Shown: positions 55,503 to 64,000, numbered from the stretch's first letter. The stretch is DNA of 64,000 bases from Natrinema amylolyticus_A (GCF_042678045.1 NZ_JBHUDI010000004.1:310001-374000), one strand, 5' to 3'. A program made the numbers and translations. The notes: generated by a model not told the origin, from the sequence alone.

Positions 55503-55643
55503 TCACCAGGGGATCTGCAGTTCGAGCGCGTTCACGAGTCCTACGATCGCTGCTCCGACGACGACGCTTTTCCAGTCACGCTCGAGCGCCGCCCAGCGAG
55601 CCGTCACGACACCGGCGGTCGGCCACCGTCCATCGATCGACAT
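55503..55643 (-). CDS. 46-aa membrane peptide preceding the YeiH gene
   Basis: ATG 55643 to TGA 55503. The peptide has a short polar start (MSIDGRWPTAGVVTARW), then LERDWKSVVVGAAIVGLV, one predicted helix, and ends in ELQIPW. It lies just before the transporter start, so both are co-translated. The D-W-K/x-x-V helix resembles the extra N-terminal segment (DWWAVW-like) of long YeiH homologues, suggesting a split subunit. Confidence 0.68.
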   Translation of the reverse strand: MSIDGRWPTAGVVTARWAALERDWKSVVVGAAIVGLVNALELQIPW

Positions 55644-55858
55644 GTATTCGATTTCCGGACGCCACCACAGTTAACGGTTGCCGATTCTGTCAGCGATAGG
55701 GGAACATATTGCCGGTATTTCTAACAGAGCCGATCGGGAACCCGGGAGGAGTTCGCGGTCTCGGTCGTGACGCGTGATCGTCCGACGGGATAGTCCAGTC
55801 TCGCTCACTTCAGGCGGCGAGTGACCGGCACGCGCGGACGTGCGACGCAGAGACCCGG

Positions 55859-57550
55859 TCAGCGATCGACGCTTCCCAGAACGATATCGAGACTGCCGAG
55901 CGAGGCGACCAGATCCGCGACGTACTCGCCCTCGGCCATCTCGGGCAGCGCCGAGAGGTTGTGGAAACAGGGGCTGCGGATCTTGAACCGGGCTGGCGAG
56001 TTCGAGCCGTCCGCGCGGATGTAGATCCCGAGTTCACCCTTCGCACTCTCGACGGCACGATAGGTCTCGGTCCCCGCATCGGGTTTCAGCGTTCGCGGAA
56101 CGTTGCTCTGGACGGTCCGTTCGTCTTCCGGCCAGTCCTCGAGCAAGTCGAGACACTGCTCGATGATCTTCGCGGACTCCTCGACCTCGCGCAGGCGGAC
56201 GAGGACACGCGCGTGGTTGTCACAGCCGTCCTCGGTGACGACGTCCCACTCGAGGTTGTCGTAGTAGCCGTAGGGATCGTCCCGTCGGACGTCGTAGTCG
56301 ATGCCCGACCCGCGGGCGACGGGGCCGGTACAGCCGTAGTCCTTGGCGACCGCGGGCTCGAGAACCCCGGTGTCGAGCGTCCGGATCTGGAAGATTTCGT
56401 TGCCGGTCAGCAAGTCGTGATACTCGTCGACCTTGGCGGGGAGTTCGTCGAGGAAGTCACGGCACTTCTCGATAAATTCTGCGCGCGGTTCCGGCAGATC
56501 CCAGCAGACCCCACCGAGCCGGAAGTAGTAAAACATCATCCGCTGGCCGGTGAGATCCTCGAGGATGTCCTGGACGACCTCGCGGTCGCGCATGCCGTAC
56601 TGGAAGATGGCGGTGAAGTCGCCGTAGACGTCCAGCGCGAACGTCGAGACCGCCAGGAAGTGGCCGAGCATGCGGCCGAACTCGGTCGCCATCGTCCGCA
56701 GGACCTGCGCGTAGGCGGGCACCTCGATGTCGGCGATATCCTCGATCGCGCGGGCGACCGCCCACTCGTTGGGGAGGTTCGCCGTGTAATCCCAGCGGTT
56801 CGAGTAGGGAATGATCTGATGACGATAGGTCCCCTGCTGGCACATCTGTTCCTCACAGCGGTGCAGATAGCCGATGTCGGGAACGACGTTCGCGACCGAC
56901 TCGCCGTCTAACACCGTCTCGAGGTGGAGCACGCCGTGGGTCGCGGGGTGGTGGGGCCCGATATTGAGCAACATCGTCTCCGACTCGGGGAGGCGCCGAT
57001 CTTCCTGCAGCGGGTTCGCGTGTTCGGCGTACCGGACGACCTGTGGCTTGTCCTGATCGTAGTCCAGCGCCAGCGGGTGGCCCTGCCACGATTCGGGGAG
57101 GAGAATCCGCCGGAGATCGGGGTGGCCTGCGTACTCGATGCCGACGAGGTCGAACGCTTCGCGCTCGTGCCAGTCGGCGGTGCGAAAGACGGGTTCGACC
57201 GACTCACAGACGGGCTCGTCGGTCGGCAACGGGACGACCAGCGTCACCTCGTGGGTCCGCTGGTCGTACTTCGTCATGTGGATGAGCGACTCGTAGCGAT
57301 CTGCGTACTGCTGGGGCGTGAGACACGAGAGGTGGTCGAACCCAGCCTCGTCGCGCAACAGACGGACCACCTCCTGGATCTCGTCCGGGCGGATCACGAA
57401 GGCGGGCGCGTTCTCATGGTCGTCCCGGCCGATCGCGTAGTCGGAAAGCAGGGCTTCGAGTGCCGCCTCGTCGACGCCCTCCTCGCGGCGGTGGTCGTAC
57501 TCCGGATCGATACGCTCGTGCTCGGGTTCGGGCTCAGTTGTCTCGCTCAT
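55859..57550 (-). CDS. nuoCD: NADH-quinone oxidoreductase subunit CD (fused), isolated
   Basis: 563 aa. The NuoC part covers about 1-175 (WHEREAFDLVGIEYAGHPDL) and the NuoD part about 190-563. The quinone-site block GPHHPATHGVLHLE is intact. YLHRCEEQMCQQGTYRHQI and the C-terminal ASLGSLDIVLGSVDR fit the haloarchaeal form. No nuoA, B, H-N gene is nearby, although these usually form one operon. It may be a paralogue or a displaced gene. The start is ATG 57550. Confidence 0.94.
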   Translation of the reverse strand: MSETTEPEPEHERIDPEYDHRREEGVDEAALEALLSDYAIGRDDHENAPAFVIRPDEIQEVVRLLRDEAGFDHLSCLTPQQYADRYESLIHMTKYDQRTHEVTLVVPLPTDEPVCESVEPVFRTADWHEREAFDLVGIEYAGHPDLRRILLPESWQGHPLALDYDQDKPQVVRYAEHANPLQEDRRLPESETMLLNIGPHHPATHGVLHLETVLDGESVANVVPDIGYLHRCEEQMCQQGTYRHQIIPYSNRWDYTANLPNEWAVARAIEDIADIEVPAYAQVLRTMATEFGRMLGHFLAVSTFALDVYGDFTAIFQYGMRDREVVQDILEDLTGQRMMFYYFRLGGVCWDLPEPRAEFIEKCRDFLDELPAKVDEYHDLLTGNEIFQIRTLDTGVLEPAVAKDYGCTGPVARGSGIDYDVRRDDPYGYYDNLEWDVVTEDGCDNHARVLVRLREVEESAKIIEQCLDLLEDWPEDERTVQSNVPRTLKPDAGTETYRAVESAKGELGIYIRADGSNSPARFKIRSPCFHNLSALPEMAEGEYVADLVASLGSLDIVLGSVDR

Positions 57551-57700
57551 TGGGCCGGACACCACGCCGACGGCCGGCGTCCCCGAAGGCTACAGGTGAC
57601 GCGGAAATGAGAGTTTTCCCGAGTGACAGTGACACTCATGGTCGGTGAGACGACGACGACAGCGATCGGCGACGGACGTGGCATGCCGACACCGGAACCG

Positions 57701-57707
57701 TTTATGT
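57701..57707 (+). promoter_or_regulatory. TATA box of the PAP2 gene
   Basis: TTTATGT, centred 28 bases before ATG 57732; decides that start over the upstream in-frame codons. Confidence 0.65.
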
Positions 57708-57731
57708 ATCCCGTCGCCCGTAGCCTGGGAC

Positions 57732-58670
57732 ATGTCTCGAGGACTCGACTGGTTCGACTCGTTTCGCTCGGTCGCCCCCGAATGGAGCGTCGTCCTCCTC
57801 GGACTGGTGACCCAGCTCGGCGACGTGTGGTTCCTCGGGCTCCTCGTTGGCACCGTCTACTGGGCGGCGACGCCGGCTCGACGGGACGGGGCCGCAGCCG
57901 TCCTCGGACTGACGCTGGCCGGTCTCTCGCTGATCACGGGACTGAAAGACGTCTTTGCGCTCTCGCGGCCCGAGCGGGTGCTCGTGGCAGTCGAGGCGCT
58001 TCCGGAAGCAGTCCACCCGCTGTATCGAGCCACCGCGACGGCGACCGGCTACGGCTTTCCGAGTGGCCACGCCCTGATGACGACGATCGTCTATCTGAGT
58101 CTGGCCGAGTACCTCTCGGTGGGGACGCGCCGACAGCGGTACCTCGCTGCGGCCGGGATCGTCACGGCCGTCAGTTTCTCCCGCGTCGCGCTCGGCGTCC
58201 ACTACCTCGTCGATGTCGGGGCCGGCGTCGTCGCCGGGCTGGCGTTCCTCGCGCTCGCAGCCGTACTCCTGTCGCGCGTTCCGGACCACCGCGGCACGAT
58301 CGGGTTCGCGCTCGCCGTCGTCGTCGCAGTCCTCTCGCTCGTCCCGGCCCGGACGAACCCCGACGCCGTCCTGTTGTTTGGGGCGTCACTGGGCGCGTTC
58401 GCCGGCTGGCAACTCGCCGCCCTCGTTCGTGACCTCGAGGCCGGTGCCGGACCGATCCGGTCCAGTCGATCGCTAACCGCCAGAGCCACCGTCGCCACTC
58501 TCGTCGTCGTCGCGCTCGGCGCTCTCTCAGTCACGTACTGGACCGCCCCGGTGATCGCCGGCAGCGGCCTCCTCGGGCTGGCCGCCGCTGCGTTCGTCGC
58601 GGCACCGGCCCTGTACCGCTCGGACCACGTCGGCGGTCTCGGCGGGCGATCACCCGTCCGATCGCAGTAG
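57732..58670 (+). CDS. PAP2 family phosphatase, membrane-bound
   Basis: 312 aa, about eight or nine spans. The three phosphatase motifs are present: KDVFALSRPER (KxxxxxxRP), GFPSGHALM (PSGH) and SRVALGVHYLVD (SRxxxxxHxxxD). It probably dephosphorylates a lipid or polyprenyl phosphate. It faces away from nuoCD. Confidence 0.93.
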   Translation: MSRGLDWFDSFRSVAPEWSVVLLGLVTQLGDVWFLGLLVGTVYWAATPARRDGAAAVLGLTLAGLSLITGLKDVFALSRPERVLVAVEALPEAVHPLYRATATATGYGFPSGHALMTTIVYLSLAEYLSVGTRRQRYLAAAGIVTAVSFSRVALGVHYLVDVGAGVVAGLAFLALAAVLLSRVPDHRGTIGFALAVVVAVLSLVPARTNPDAVLLFGASLGAFAGWQLAALVRDLEAGAGPIRSSRSLTARATVATLVVVALGALSVTYWTAPVIAGSGLLGLAAAAFVAAPALYRSDHVGGLGGRSPVRSQ

Positions 58671-58693
58671 TTCGGAACCGCTGGCGTTCGAGG

Positions 58694-59467
58694 TTACTCG
58701 TTTTCCTCGGACTCCTCGTCGTCCGCTGTGTCCGTCTCGTCTGGATCCGACTCGGGTTCGTCCGCGTCCGGCGGATCGGCCTTCATGTGCGAGGCGTCCT
58801 CGGCGGGGCTCTCGTCGGGTTCCGTGTCTTCAGTCTGGGTCGGCTGGGCCTGTCGCGGGTCCGGGCCCGTGGCTTCGCTTTCCTCGTCGGCCATGGCCGA
58901 GTTGGAGACGTCGACCGCCACCTCGTCGCTCTCGGTGTCGCGTCGCGGGTCTTTCTCCGCTGCTCCGAGATCGGGTCTGGATCGGGATGGATCGTCGTCC
59001 GTCCCTTCGGTGAATTCGACCTCGGACCCTTCGTCCCGCGTCTCGTCGAGTTCGGGTTCGTCCGCGATCTCGCCGTCGGGCTGGACCTCGGACACCCGGC
59101 CGGCATCGACGCGGTTGGCGGCGGCGCTGGCCTCGTCCGATGTCTGTTTCCCCGCCGTCCCGCCCTCCACGTCCGGGACGCCCTCGCCGGGTTCGGGCTC
59201 GCCACTCGAGCGACGATTGCGGAGCCCGAGCCCGACGAGCGCGCCCCCGGCGATGCCGAGCGGGATCGCCCGCGGGCGGTTCGCGGTCAGCGACCTGATC
59301 GCCGCCGCGAGCACGAGCCCGCCGCCGACCAGCGGCAGCGTCCCACTCTCGAGCGTCTGGGATACGATCGAGGTGGCCCGCCCGACCGGCGTATCTAGTT
59401 CCTCGAGGGCCTCGACCTCGCTCGTCGAGACGTCCGCCGTCGCGTCGTGATCGGTATCTGTAGTCAT
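58694..59467 (-). CDS. Acidic membrane-anchored haloarchaeal protein
   Basis: 257 aa. Two adjoining hydrophobic segments lie at about 40-82 (TLPLVGGGLVLAAAIRSL, then AIPLGIAGGALVGLGLRN). They are followed by about 170 disordered residues rich in Glu, Asp, Pro and Ser. No catalytic motif. The N-terminal part looks conserved; the tail is low complexity. Convergent with the PAP2 gene. Confidence 0.75.
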   Translation of the reverse strand: MTTDTDHDATADVSTSEVEALEELDTPVGRATSIVSQTLESGTLPLVGGGLVLAAAIRSLTANRPRAIPLGIAGGALVGLGLRNRRSSGEPEPGEGVPDVEGGTAGKQTSDEASAAANRVDAGRVSEVQPDGEIADEPELDETRDEGSEVEFTEGTDDDPSRSRPDLGAAEKDPRRDTESDEVAVDVSNSAMADEESEATGPDPRQAQPTQTEDTEPDESPAEDASHMKADPPDADEPESDPDETDTADDEESEENE

Positions 59468-59732
59468 ATGAACGCTGTCAGGGGTACGCGCTACGGCCGG
59501 ATGAATATTCGACCGGCAAGTGACTACCCGCTGCGCCGGCGGCGGCCGGTACCGGAGCGCGGACCGACGGCGACCGCGTTCGAGTGCGGTCGTCGTCGGC
59601 TCGAGTGGAGCCGATCGACATCACATACTGCCGAGATCACCGGTTCTCGCTCCAGTAACGGACGATTTCTTCGGTTTCCGCCCTGCATACTCCGGGCTGA
59701 TGACCTTCCTTGTCTGTCGTGAGTACCTACCT

Positions 59733-61241
59733 ATGTCGGACTGCAACGGACGTGACGACGAGTCACATAGCACTGTGCGGAACGTCGTTTTCGTCGTTCT
59801 CGATACGGCCCGGGCGAAAAGCGTCGACACGCAACTGATGCCGACGCTGACGGGCCTGGCCGCGGATGGAACCGCCTTCGAGAACGCGTTTGCAACCGCG
59901 CCCTGGACGCTGCCCTCTCATGCGTCCGTTTTCACCGGGACGTACCCCTCCGAGCACGGCACTCACGGTGGACACACCTATCTCGACGACGATCTGCGAA
60001 CGCTGCCCGAGGCGTTCGCCGACGCGGGATTCGAGACGATCGGCGTCTCGAACAACACCTGGATCACCGAGGAGTTCGGCTTCGATCGCGGGTTCGACGA
60101 CCTTCGCAAAGGCTGGCAGTACATCCAGTCCGATGCCGACATGGGTGCGGTCGTCCGCGGCGAGGATCTCCGAGAGAAGCTCGCAGCGACGCGAACCCGA
60201 CTCTTCGATGGCAACCCGCTGGTCAACGCCGCCAACGTCCTCTACAGCGAACTTTTGCAGCCAGCCGGTGACGACGGCGCCGACCGGGCGACCGACTGGA
60301 TCGCCGACTGGCTCGTCGGTCGGGACGACGAGCGGCCCTTCTTCCTGTTCTGTAACCTCATCGAGCCCCACGTCGAGTACGACCCTCCGCGGGAGTACGC
60401 CGAGCGGTTCCTTCCCGAGGGGACCAGCTACGAGGACGCGACTGCGATCAGGCAGGACCCCCGCGCCTACGACTGCGAGGACTACGACCTCACCGACCGC
60501 GAGTTCGCCATGCTTCGCGGCCTGTACCGTGCGGAACTGGCCTACGTCGACCACCAGCTCGGCCAACTCCGGGCCGCGCTCGAGGCTGCCGGCGAGTGGG
60601 AGGACACCCTGTTCGTCGTCTGTGGCGACCACGGCGAGCACGTTGGCGAGCACGGCTTCTTCGGCCACCAGTACAACCTCTACGACACGCTGCTTCACGT
60701 CCCGCTGGTCGCCCACGGCGGTCCCTTCACCGACGGCGGGCGACGCCACGACCTCGTCCAGTTGCTCGACCTCCCCGCGACGCTGCTCGAGACGGCCGGC
60801 ATCGACGATCCCGACCTCCGCGAGCAGTGGTCGAGCCGGTCGCTCCACCCTGCCTCGAGCGACGACGCCCGCGACGCGATCTTCGCGGAGTACGTCGCTC
60901 CCCAGCCCTCGATCGACAGGCTCGAGGCCCGCTTCGGCGAGATTCCCGAGCGCGTCCGGGCGTTCGATCGGCGCCTACGGGCAGTCCGCACGGCCGAGTA
61001 CAAGTACGTCCGCGGCGACGACGGCTTCGAACGGCTCCACGACGTCCGAACCGATCCGCTCGAGCGGACGGATATCAGCGACGACGAGCCCCAGCGAGTG
61101 CGGGCACTTCGGCGGCGACTCGAGGAGCGCTTCGAGCCGCTCGAGACGACTGACGCGCCGGAGGAGGGTGCGTCGGCGGACGCGGACGTCGAAATGCGCG
61201 CGGGGACGAAAGAGCGCCTCGCGGATCTGGGCTACCTGTAA
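59733..61241 (+). CDS. Sulfatase-fold (alkaline-phosphatase superfamily) hydrolase
   Basis: About 502 aa from ATG 59733. The metal Asp is in VVFVVLDTARAKSVD. The catalytic segment reads APWTLPSHASVFTGTYPSEH: a Thr stands where sulfatases have the Cys or Ser that becomes formylglycine. CGDHGEHVGEHGFFGHQ supplies the second metal site. With Thr it resembles LtaS/phosphoglycerol transferases more than true sulfatases. Neighbours do not fix the substrate; a lipid-head-group role is possible beside PAP2. Confidence 0.9.
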   Translation: MSDCNGRDDESHSTVRNVVFVVLDTARAKSVDTQLMPTLTGLAADGTAFENAFATAPWTLPSHASVFTGTYPSEHGTHGGHTYLDDDLRTLPEAFADAGFETIGVSNNTWITEEFGFDRGFDDLRKGWQYIQSDADMGAVVRGEDLREKLAATRTRLFDGNPLVNAANVLYSELLQPAGDDGADRATDWIADWLVGRDDERPFFLFCNLIEPHVEYDPPREYAERFLPEGTSYEDATAIRQDPRAYDCEDYDLTDREFAMLRGLYRAELAYVDHQLGQLRAALEAAGEWEDTLFVVCGDHGEHVGEHGFFGHQYNLYDTLLHVPLVAHGGPFTDGGRRHDLVQLLDLPATLLETAGIDDPDLREQWSSRSLHPASSDDARDAIFAEYVAPQPSIDRLEARFGEIPERVRAFDRRLRAVRTAEYKYVRGDDGFERLHDVRTDPLERTDISDDEPQRVRALRRRLEERFEPLETTDAPEEGASADADVEMRAGTKERLADLGYL

Positions 61242-61281
61242 CGACGGGTTCGGTATTTAAAGAGACGGTCGAAACTGAACC

Positions 61282-62079
61282 CTAGATCAGTGCGATCAGG
61301 AGAACGGTACTTCCGGCGATGGCAGCAAGAATACCGACCACACGTGCCAGTTTCTCACCCCACGCAACTGACCGTTCGAGCGAGAGCACAACGGCGATGA
61401 GCGCCATCCAGACGATATTCATCGAACCTACGATCACCATGAACGCGAACAGCGCCCAACAACAGCCAACGCAGAAGATGCTGAACTGCCAACTCATCCG
61501 GACAGCGCCACGCACCCCCGGCTGGTGATGGCTCAAAAGAAACCCGAGCGGTGATCGGCAATTCCGCAGACACCGGTATTTGTATGGTGAGAGCTGATAC
61601 CCCGATAAGAGCAGCAACGACCCACCCATCAGCAGTCCGCGGTGGGCGTTCGCGAGGCTACCAATCGGCACGAGAGCATTGACGACAAGCGGGACAATTC
61701 CCGTCAGCGTCCACACGAGCGCGTACGTCCCGATAAACGCCCCTACTCGGGTTACTTTCCCCGCCGTCGTCGTCCCCTCGAGTGTCTCGGCGTACAGCCG
61801 GAAGAGCGGGACCGACGACGGATACATCATGGCGACCATCATCACCCCCCACATGAGAAGGTACAGGCTGATACCGGTCATCCCGTTCGAGAGCGCCATC
61901 GCCTCCGGTGCTCCCGGGTCGGACATGCGCATCTGCATCTCCATCTGTCCACCAGGCATCGGGAACCAGCGACCGATGACCGCCGCCCACGCGAGCAACG
62001 CGATCACGTAGGTGACAAGCGCGACAATCGGGAGACGCCGGCGGGTAATTCGATCCCGGAACGAGTCCTGTGTCCCCAT
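61282..62079 (-). CDS. DUF2182 integral membrane protein
   Basis: 265 aa with about six spans. Met- and His-containing segments MPGGQMEMQMRMSDPG and YLLMWGVMMVAMMYPSSVPL are typical; the latter is the W-x-V-M-M-x-A-M-M-x-P family signature. C-terminal FCVGCCWALFAFMVIVGSMN is also conserved. The many Met suggest soft-metal handling. It forms a two-gene unit with the DUF1326 gene. Confidence 0.9.
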   Translation of the reverse strand: MGTQDSFRDRITRRRLPIVALVTYVIALLAWAAVIGRWFPMPGGQMEMQMRMSDPGAPEAMALSNGMTGISLYLLMWGVMMVAMMYPSSVPLFRLYAETLEGTTTAGKVTRVGAFIGTYALVWTLTGIVPLVVNALVPIGSLANAHRGLLMGGSLLLLSGYQLSPYKYRCLRNCRSPLGFLLSHHQPGVRGAVRMSWQFSIFCVGCCWALFAFMVIVGSMNIVWMALIAVVLSLERSVAWGEKLARVVGILAAIAGSTVLLIALI

Positions 62080-62111
62080 GATAGATCGTCTGTATCGCTA
62101 TTCGCCTCTGC

Positions 62112-62723
62112 TCAGGAGTTCGCTAGTTCGAAGTCCCCAAGGTAGGCGTTGTTCCCCGAAACATCCCACGTGAATTCGTCGTCGTAGGAGACGGTGGCCG
62201 TGGTCGACTTGCCGGTCTGCACCTCGAGACTCTTCGTCAGCGGGTGGGGCGAGATCGTACCGACCTCCTCGTTGAACCCGACCGCGCCGCTCGCGTTCAT
62301 TTCGATGACATTTCCGATCTCGACGGCGAAGTCCGACCCGTCCCGTGAGAAGCTGATTGGAACGGTTGCGACGTCGGCGGACCGGACGTGTGTGTCTGCG
62401 ACGGGCGCCCAGATACCACCGGCGCGGCCGAAGTAGATGTCCTCGATGGCAGCGCGCTGGTCGCTGTCGGCTGTCTCGTCGACGAGCAACACGACGTCCC
62501 ACTCCGTCTCGGGGTCGAACATGACCCCCTCAGCGGTCGAAATGAGCATGCCGACGTCGACCCCACTTAGGTCGACGTCGCCGTAGCTGCCCTCTTTGAT
62601 ATGCCACGCCAGCGAGACGGTACAGACGTCATCGTCCGGTGGTTCCATCCACACGCACTGGCAGGCAACATCGCAGTTGCAGGCTTCGACGTAATCGCCT
62701 TTGATGGTCCATTCTTGTGCCAT
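62112..62723 (-). CDS. DUF1326 Cys-rich protein
   Basis: 203 aa. The N-terminal signature KGDYVEACNCDVACQCVW holds four closely spaced Cys, as in the family. It is a beta-rich soluble domain. DUF1326 and DUF2182 genes recur side by side in many genomes, and the pair here is 32 bases apart. Function unknown; metal binding or transfer to the membrane partner is inferred. Confidence 0.9.
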   Translation of the reverse strand: MAQEWTIKGDYVEACNCDVACQCVWMEPPDDDVCTVSLAWHIKEGSYGDVDLSGVDVGMLISTAEGVMFDPETEWDVVLLVDETADSDQRAAIEDIYFGRAGGIWAPVADTHVRSADVATVPISFSRDGSDFAVEIGNVIEMNASGAVGFNEEVGTISPHPLTKSLEVQTGKSTTATVSYDDEFTWDVSGNNAYLGDFELANS

Positions 62724-62925
62724 TGACGAACACCATGTGGTATGGCACCAAGACCCAGAATAAAGCTATCTGGTGAAAATAGACCACCCGGTGAAACCGT
62801 TGGACCGACTTCCCTATTCGTCTGTGCTACTACAGGCGGAGCAGGCCCGCCGCGACGCAGTGTGCGCCACCGCACGTCGAATCTTCGCCGTCCAGCAGAC
62901 GACGATATCAAACGGACACCTGTAC

Positions 62926-63276
62926 ATGCGGGGACGTTTCCGACCGTCGTCGGAACGTGGCTGTGTGTCTCCCGCTTCGCCACCAGAAACGGCGTCGTTT
63001 CCGTTCCCGACACAGATCGTTTACGACGGCTCCGCTGACAGGCTTCGCGTCACTGTCGACGTCGATCCGACTCCTGCCGACGGCGTGACGGTCAGGGCCG
63101 GTGCGCGTCGCCTCCGGATCACGGTCGATCGCGACGACGGTGTCGTCAAACGAACCGTCACACCCCTCCCGCCCGCCCTCGTTTTCGGCGACGATCGCGA
63201 GGCCGTCTACAACAACGGCATCCTCACCATCTCGCTCGAGACCCGCGCGCCACCGGTCGCCGGGACCGAGCGGTAG
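62926..63276 (+). CDS. Alpha-crystallin/Hsp20-like domain protein
   Basis: About 116 aa from ATG 62926; GTG codons at 62773 and 62965 are other possible starts. The C-terminal 90 residues have a small-heat-shock-like beta-sandwich pattern: DRLRVTVDVDPTPADGVTVR and AVYNNGILTISLETRAP, the latter matching the conserved (N/D)GxLxIxL motif. The N-terminus lacks a clear conserved part. It may be a stripped-down chaperone or a GvpH-like protein. Confidence 0.65.
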   Translation: MRGRFRPSSERGCVSPASPPETASFPFPTQIVYDGSADRLRVTVDVDPTPADGVTVRAGARRLRITVDRDDGVVKRTVTPLPPALVFGDDREAVYNNGILTISLETRAPPVAGTER

Positions 63277-63335
63277 TCACCGGTAGTCGCCCGCTCTCCG
63301 TTGATCACGCGGGATGTAGAATCGCCACTACCGCG

Positions 63336-63775
63336 ATGAGCGACGACTACTACACGAAAGCCGACTTTGCGGACGACCTCGACGAGTCGCGTTTTGATCG
63401 ACGGCCCGACGAGGAGACGGTCGAGACGGTCGTCTCGAACGTCGAGGATCGAAACATCTCGGTCCACGTCGCCGACGACGGTGAGGCTGCACGCGAGCAG
63501 ATCCCCGACGGCGTGGCGGTGATGGACGGCCACTTCACGACGCTCGAGGAGATCGGCTTCACCGACGGCCTTGAGGCCGCTGAAGGGTTCGAGAGATCGA
63601 CGACTGGGTGGCCGCCGTCGAGCGCGTCCGCGAGTTCGCCTATTCGCTCGAGGACGCCCGTGCAGAAGCGGTGTGCGGGCAGGGCAGCGTCGTCGACAAA
63701 CTCGTCTCCCTGGAGTACGAGCGGGTCGACGATCGGTCCCAGCTCGTATTGATCGACGAGCCACACGGGTTCTGA
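63336..63775 (+). pseudogene. LUD-domain protein remnant (internal deletion and frameshift)
   Basis: The first 78 codons or so read as a LUD (LutB/LutC-like) N-terminus: SVHVADDGEAAREQIPDGVA, then VMDGHFTTLEEIGFTD. After about 63590 the reading continues in another frame with WVAAVERVREFAYSLEDARA and ends in QLVLIDEPHGF, the family C-terminus. Roughly 90-100 central residues, including the substrate region, are absent. So the gene has lost its middle and shifted frame; it is a pseudogene unless the assembly is wrong. Confidence 0.75.
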
Positions 63776-63869
63776 GAGCGCACTCCGGCCGCCACACGCC
63801 GTTGCAGCGTGCTTGCAGCACGCTTTTGCTCGGCAGTCGGATAGTGAGTACACGCTGCGAGGCCGACTA

Positions 63870-64000
63870 ATGGCTACGCACGACGCGCCGTCCGTCGAGG
63901 GGTTCGTCCCGTTCTTTCGCCGCTACGCACAGACGTGGGTGCACGCGGTCGCAGCGGCCGGCATGACCGCGTTCGGGACGCTGGCGGTTTTCCACCGCGG
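63870..64000 (+). CDS. Partial gene, likely membrane protein
   Basis: The ATG at 63870 opens 43 residues before the window ends. They read FVPFFRRYAQTWVHAVAAAG and then MTAFGTLAVFHRG, a polar start followed by a hydrophobic stretch. Too short to assign; probably a membrane protein. Confidence 0.45.
   Translation, partial: MATHDAPSVEGFVPFFRRYAQTWVHAVAAAGMTAFGTLAVFHR

Noticed and set aside
54398..55699. 433-codon plus-strand frame opposite yeiH
   Set aside because: Antisense of a clear membrane transporter; charged low-complexity translation.

Overview
The window is a piece of a haloarchaeal chromosome from a draft scaffold, with two short runs of N at 15432-15471 and 32027-32078. GC content is high, most predicted proteins are acidic, and many genes start at or within a few bases of the predicted transcript start, about 27 bases after a TATA box. 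Marker genes are archaeal: aIF2-gamma, Rpo7, Spt4, S6e, glycerol-1-phosphate dehydrogenase, geranylgeranyl reductase and archaeal-type ProS. Many small conserved proteins are specific to Halobacteria. The overall feel is of the Natrialbales (Natrinema/Haloterrigena-like), but this is a judgement from gene style and no search was run.

Layout. 1-2.4 kb holds a polyprenyl-lipid locus: a DUF92 membrane protein, a degenerate cis-prenyltransferase-like protein and a catalytic UppS. 3-6.1 kb is a haem/sirohaem operon (fused sirohaem decarboxylase, precorrin-2 dehydrogenase, HemA). 6.4-8.2 kb has a small surface-domain protein, a HAD hydrolase and a DUF7344-type wHTH. 8.2-12.1 kb has three consecutive signal-less NMT1/THI5-like binding proteins, with a divergent cupin and a VOC protein. 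12.3-13.9 kb is an operon of two small putative regulators and a PhaB/FabG-type reductase. 14.3-20.2 kb has a Zn-knuckle protein, LWR-salt protein, pterin dehydratase, Bat-type regulator, DUF389 membrane protein, geranylgeranyl reductase, a nucleotidyltransferase-like protein and an MBL hydrolase. 20.3-26 kb has a DUF5787 protein and the archaeal information-processing operon (aIF2-gamma, PIN, Rpo7, Spt4, dephospho-CoA kinase), facing a AAA+ ATPase. 26-28.2 kb is a stress-protein cluster. 28.3-36.3 kb is housekeeping (DHH phosphoesterase, S6e operon, beta-CASP nuclease, ProS).

36.3-41.5 kb is glutamate synthase with a long, structured upstream region. 41.5-47.7 kb is more accessory: an AhpD-like protein, GIY-YIG protein, an unusual Arg/Gln-rich disordered protein, a KaiC-like protein with a broken P-loop, an 84-bp MITE-like palindrome, a 45-aa gene, an IS605-type end remnant, an epimerase and a lipoprotein. 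47.8-57.5 kb holds EgsA, an S9 peptidase, a glycosyltransferase, HIT, TrpB, a YeiH transporter preceded by a 46-aa membrane peptide gene, and an isolated nuoCD. 57.7-64 kb has PAP2, an acidic membrane protein, a sulfatase-fold enzyme, the DUF2182/DUF1326 pair, an alpha-crystallin-like protein, a decayed LUD-domain gene and a partial gene.

The strongest lead is at the start. The catalytic UppS keeps the DGNRR motif but lacks the C-terminal RxG motif, while the adjacent short protein lacks DGNRR but ends in RFG. That is the split seen in the eukaryotic DHDDS/NgBR heteromer. Other leads are the signal-less NMT1 trio, the Arg/Gln-rich disordered protein, the YeiH micro-subunit, the orphan NuoCD and the mobile-element debris around 45.2-45.7 kb. 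No CRISPR array, rRNA or tRNA was seen.
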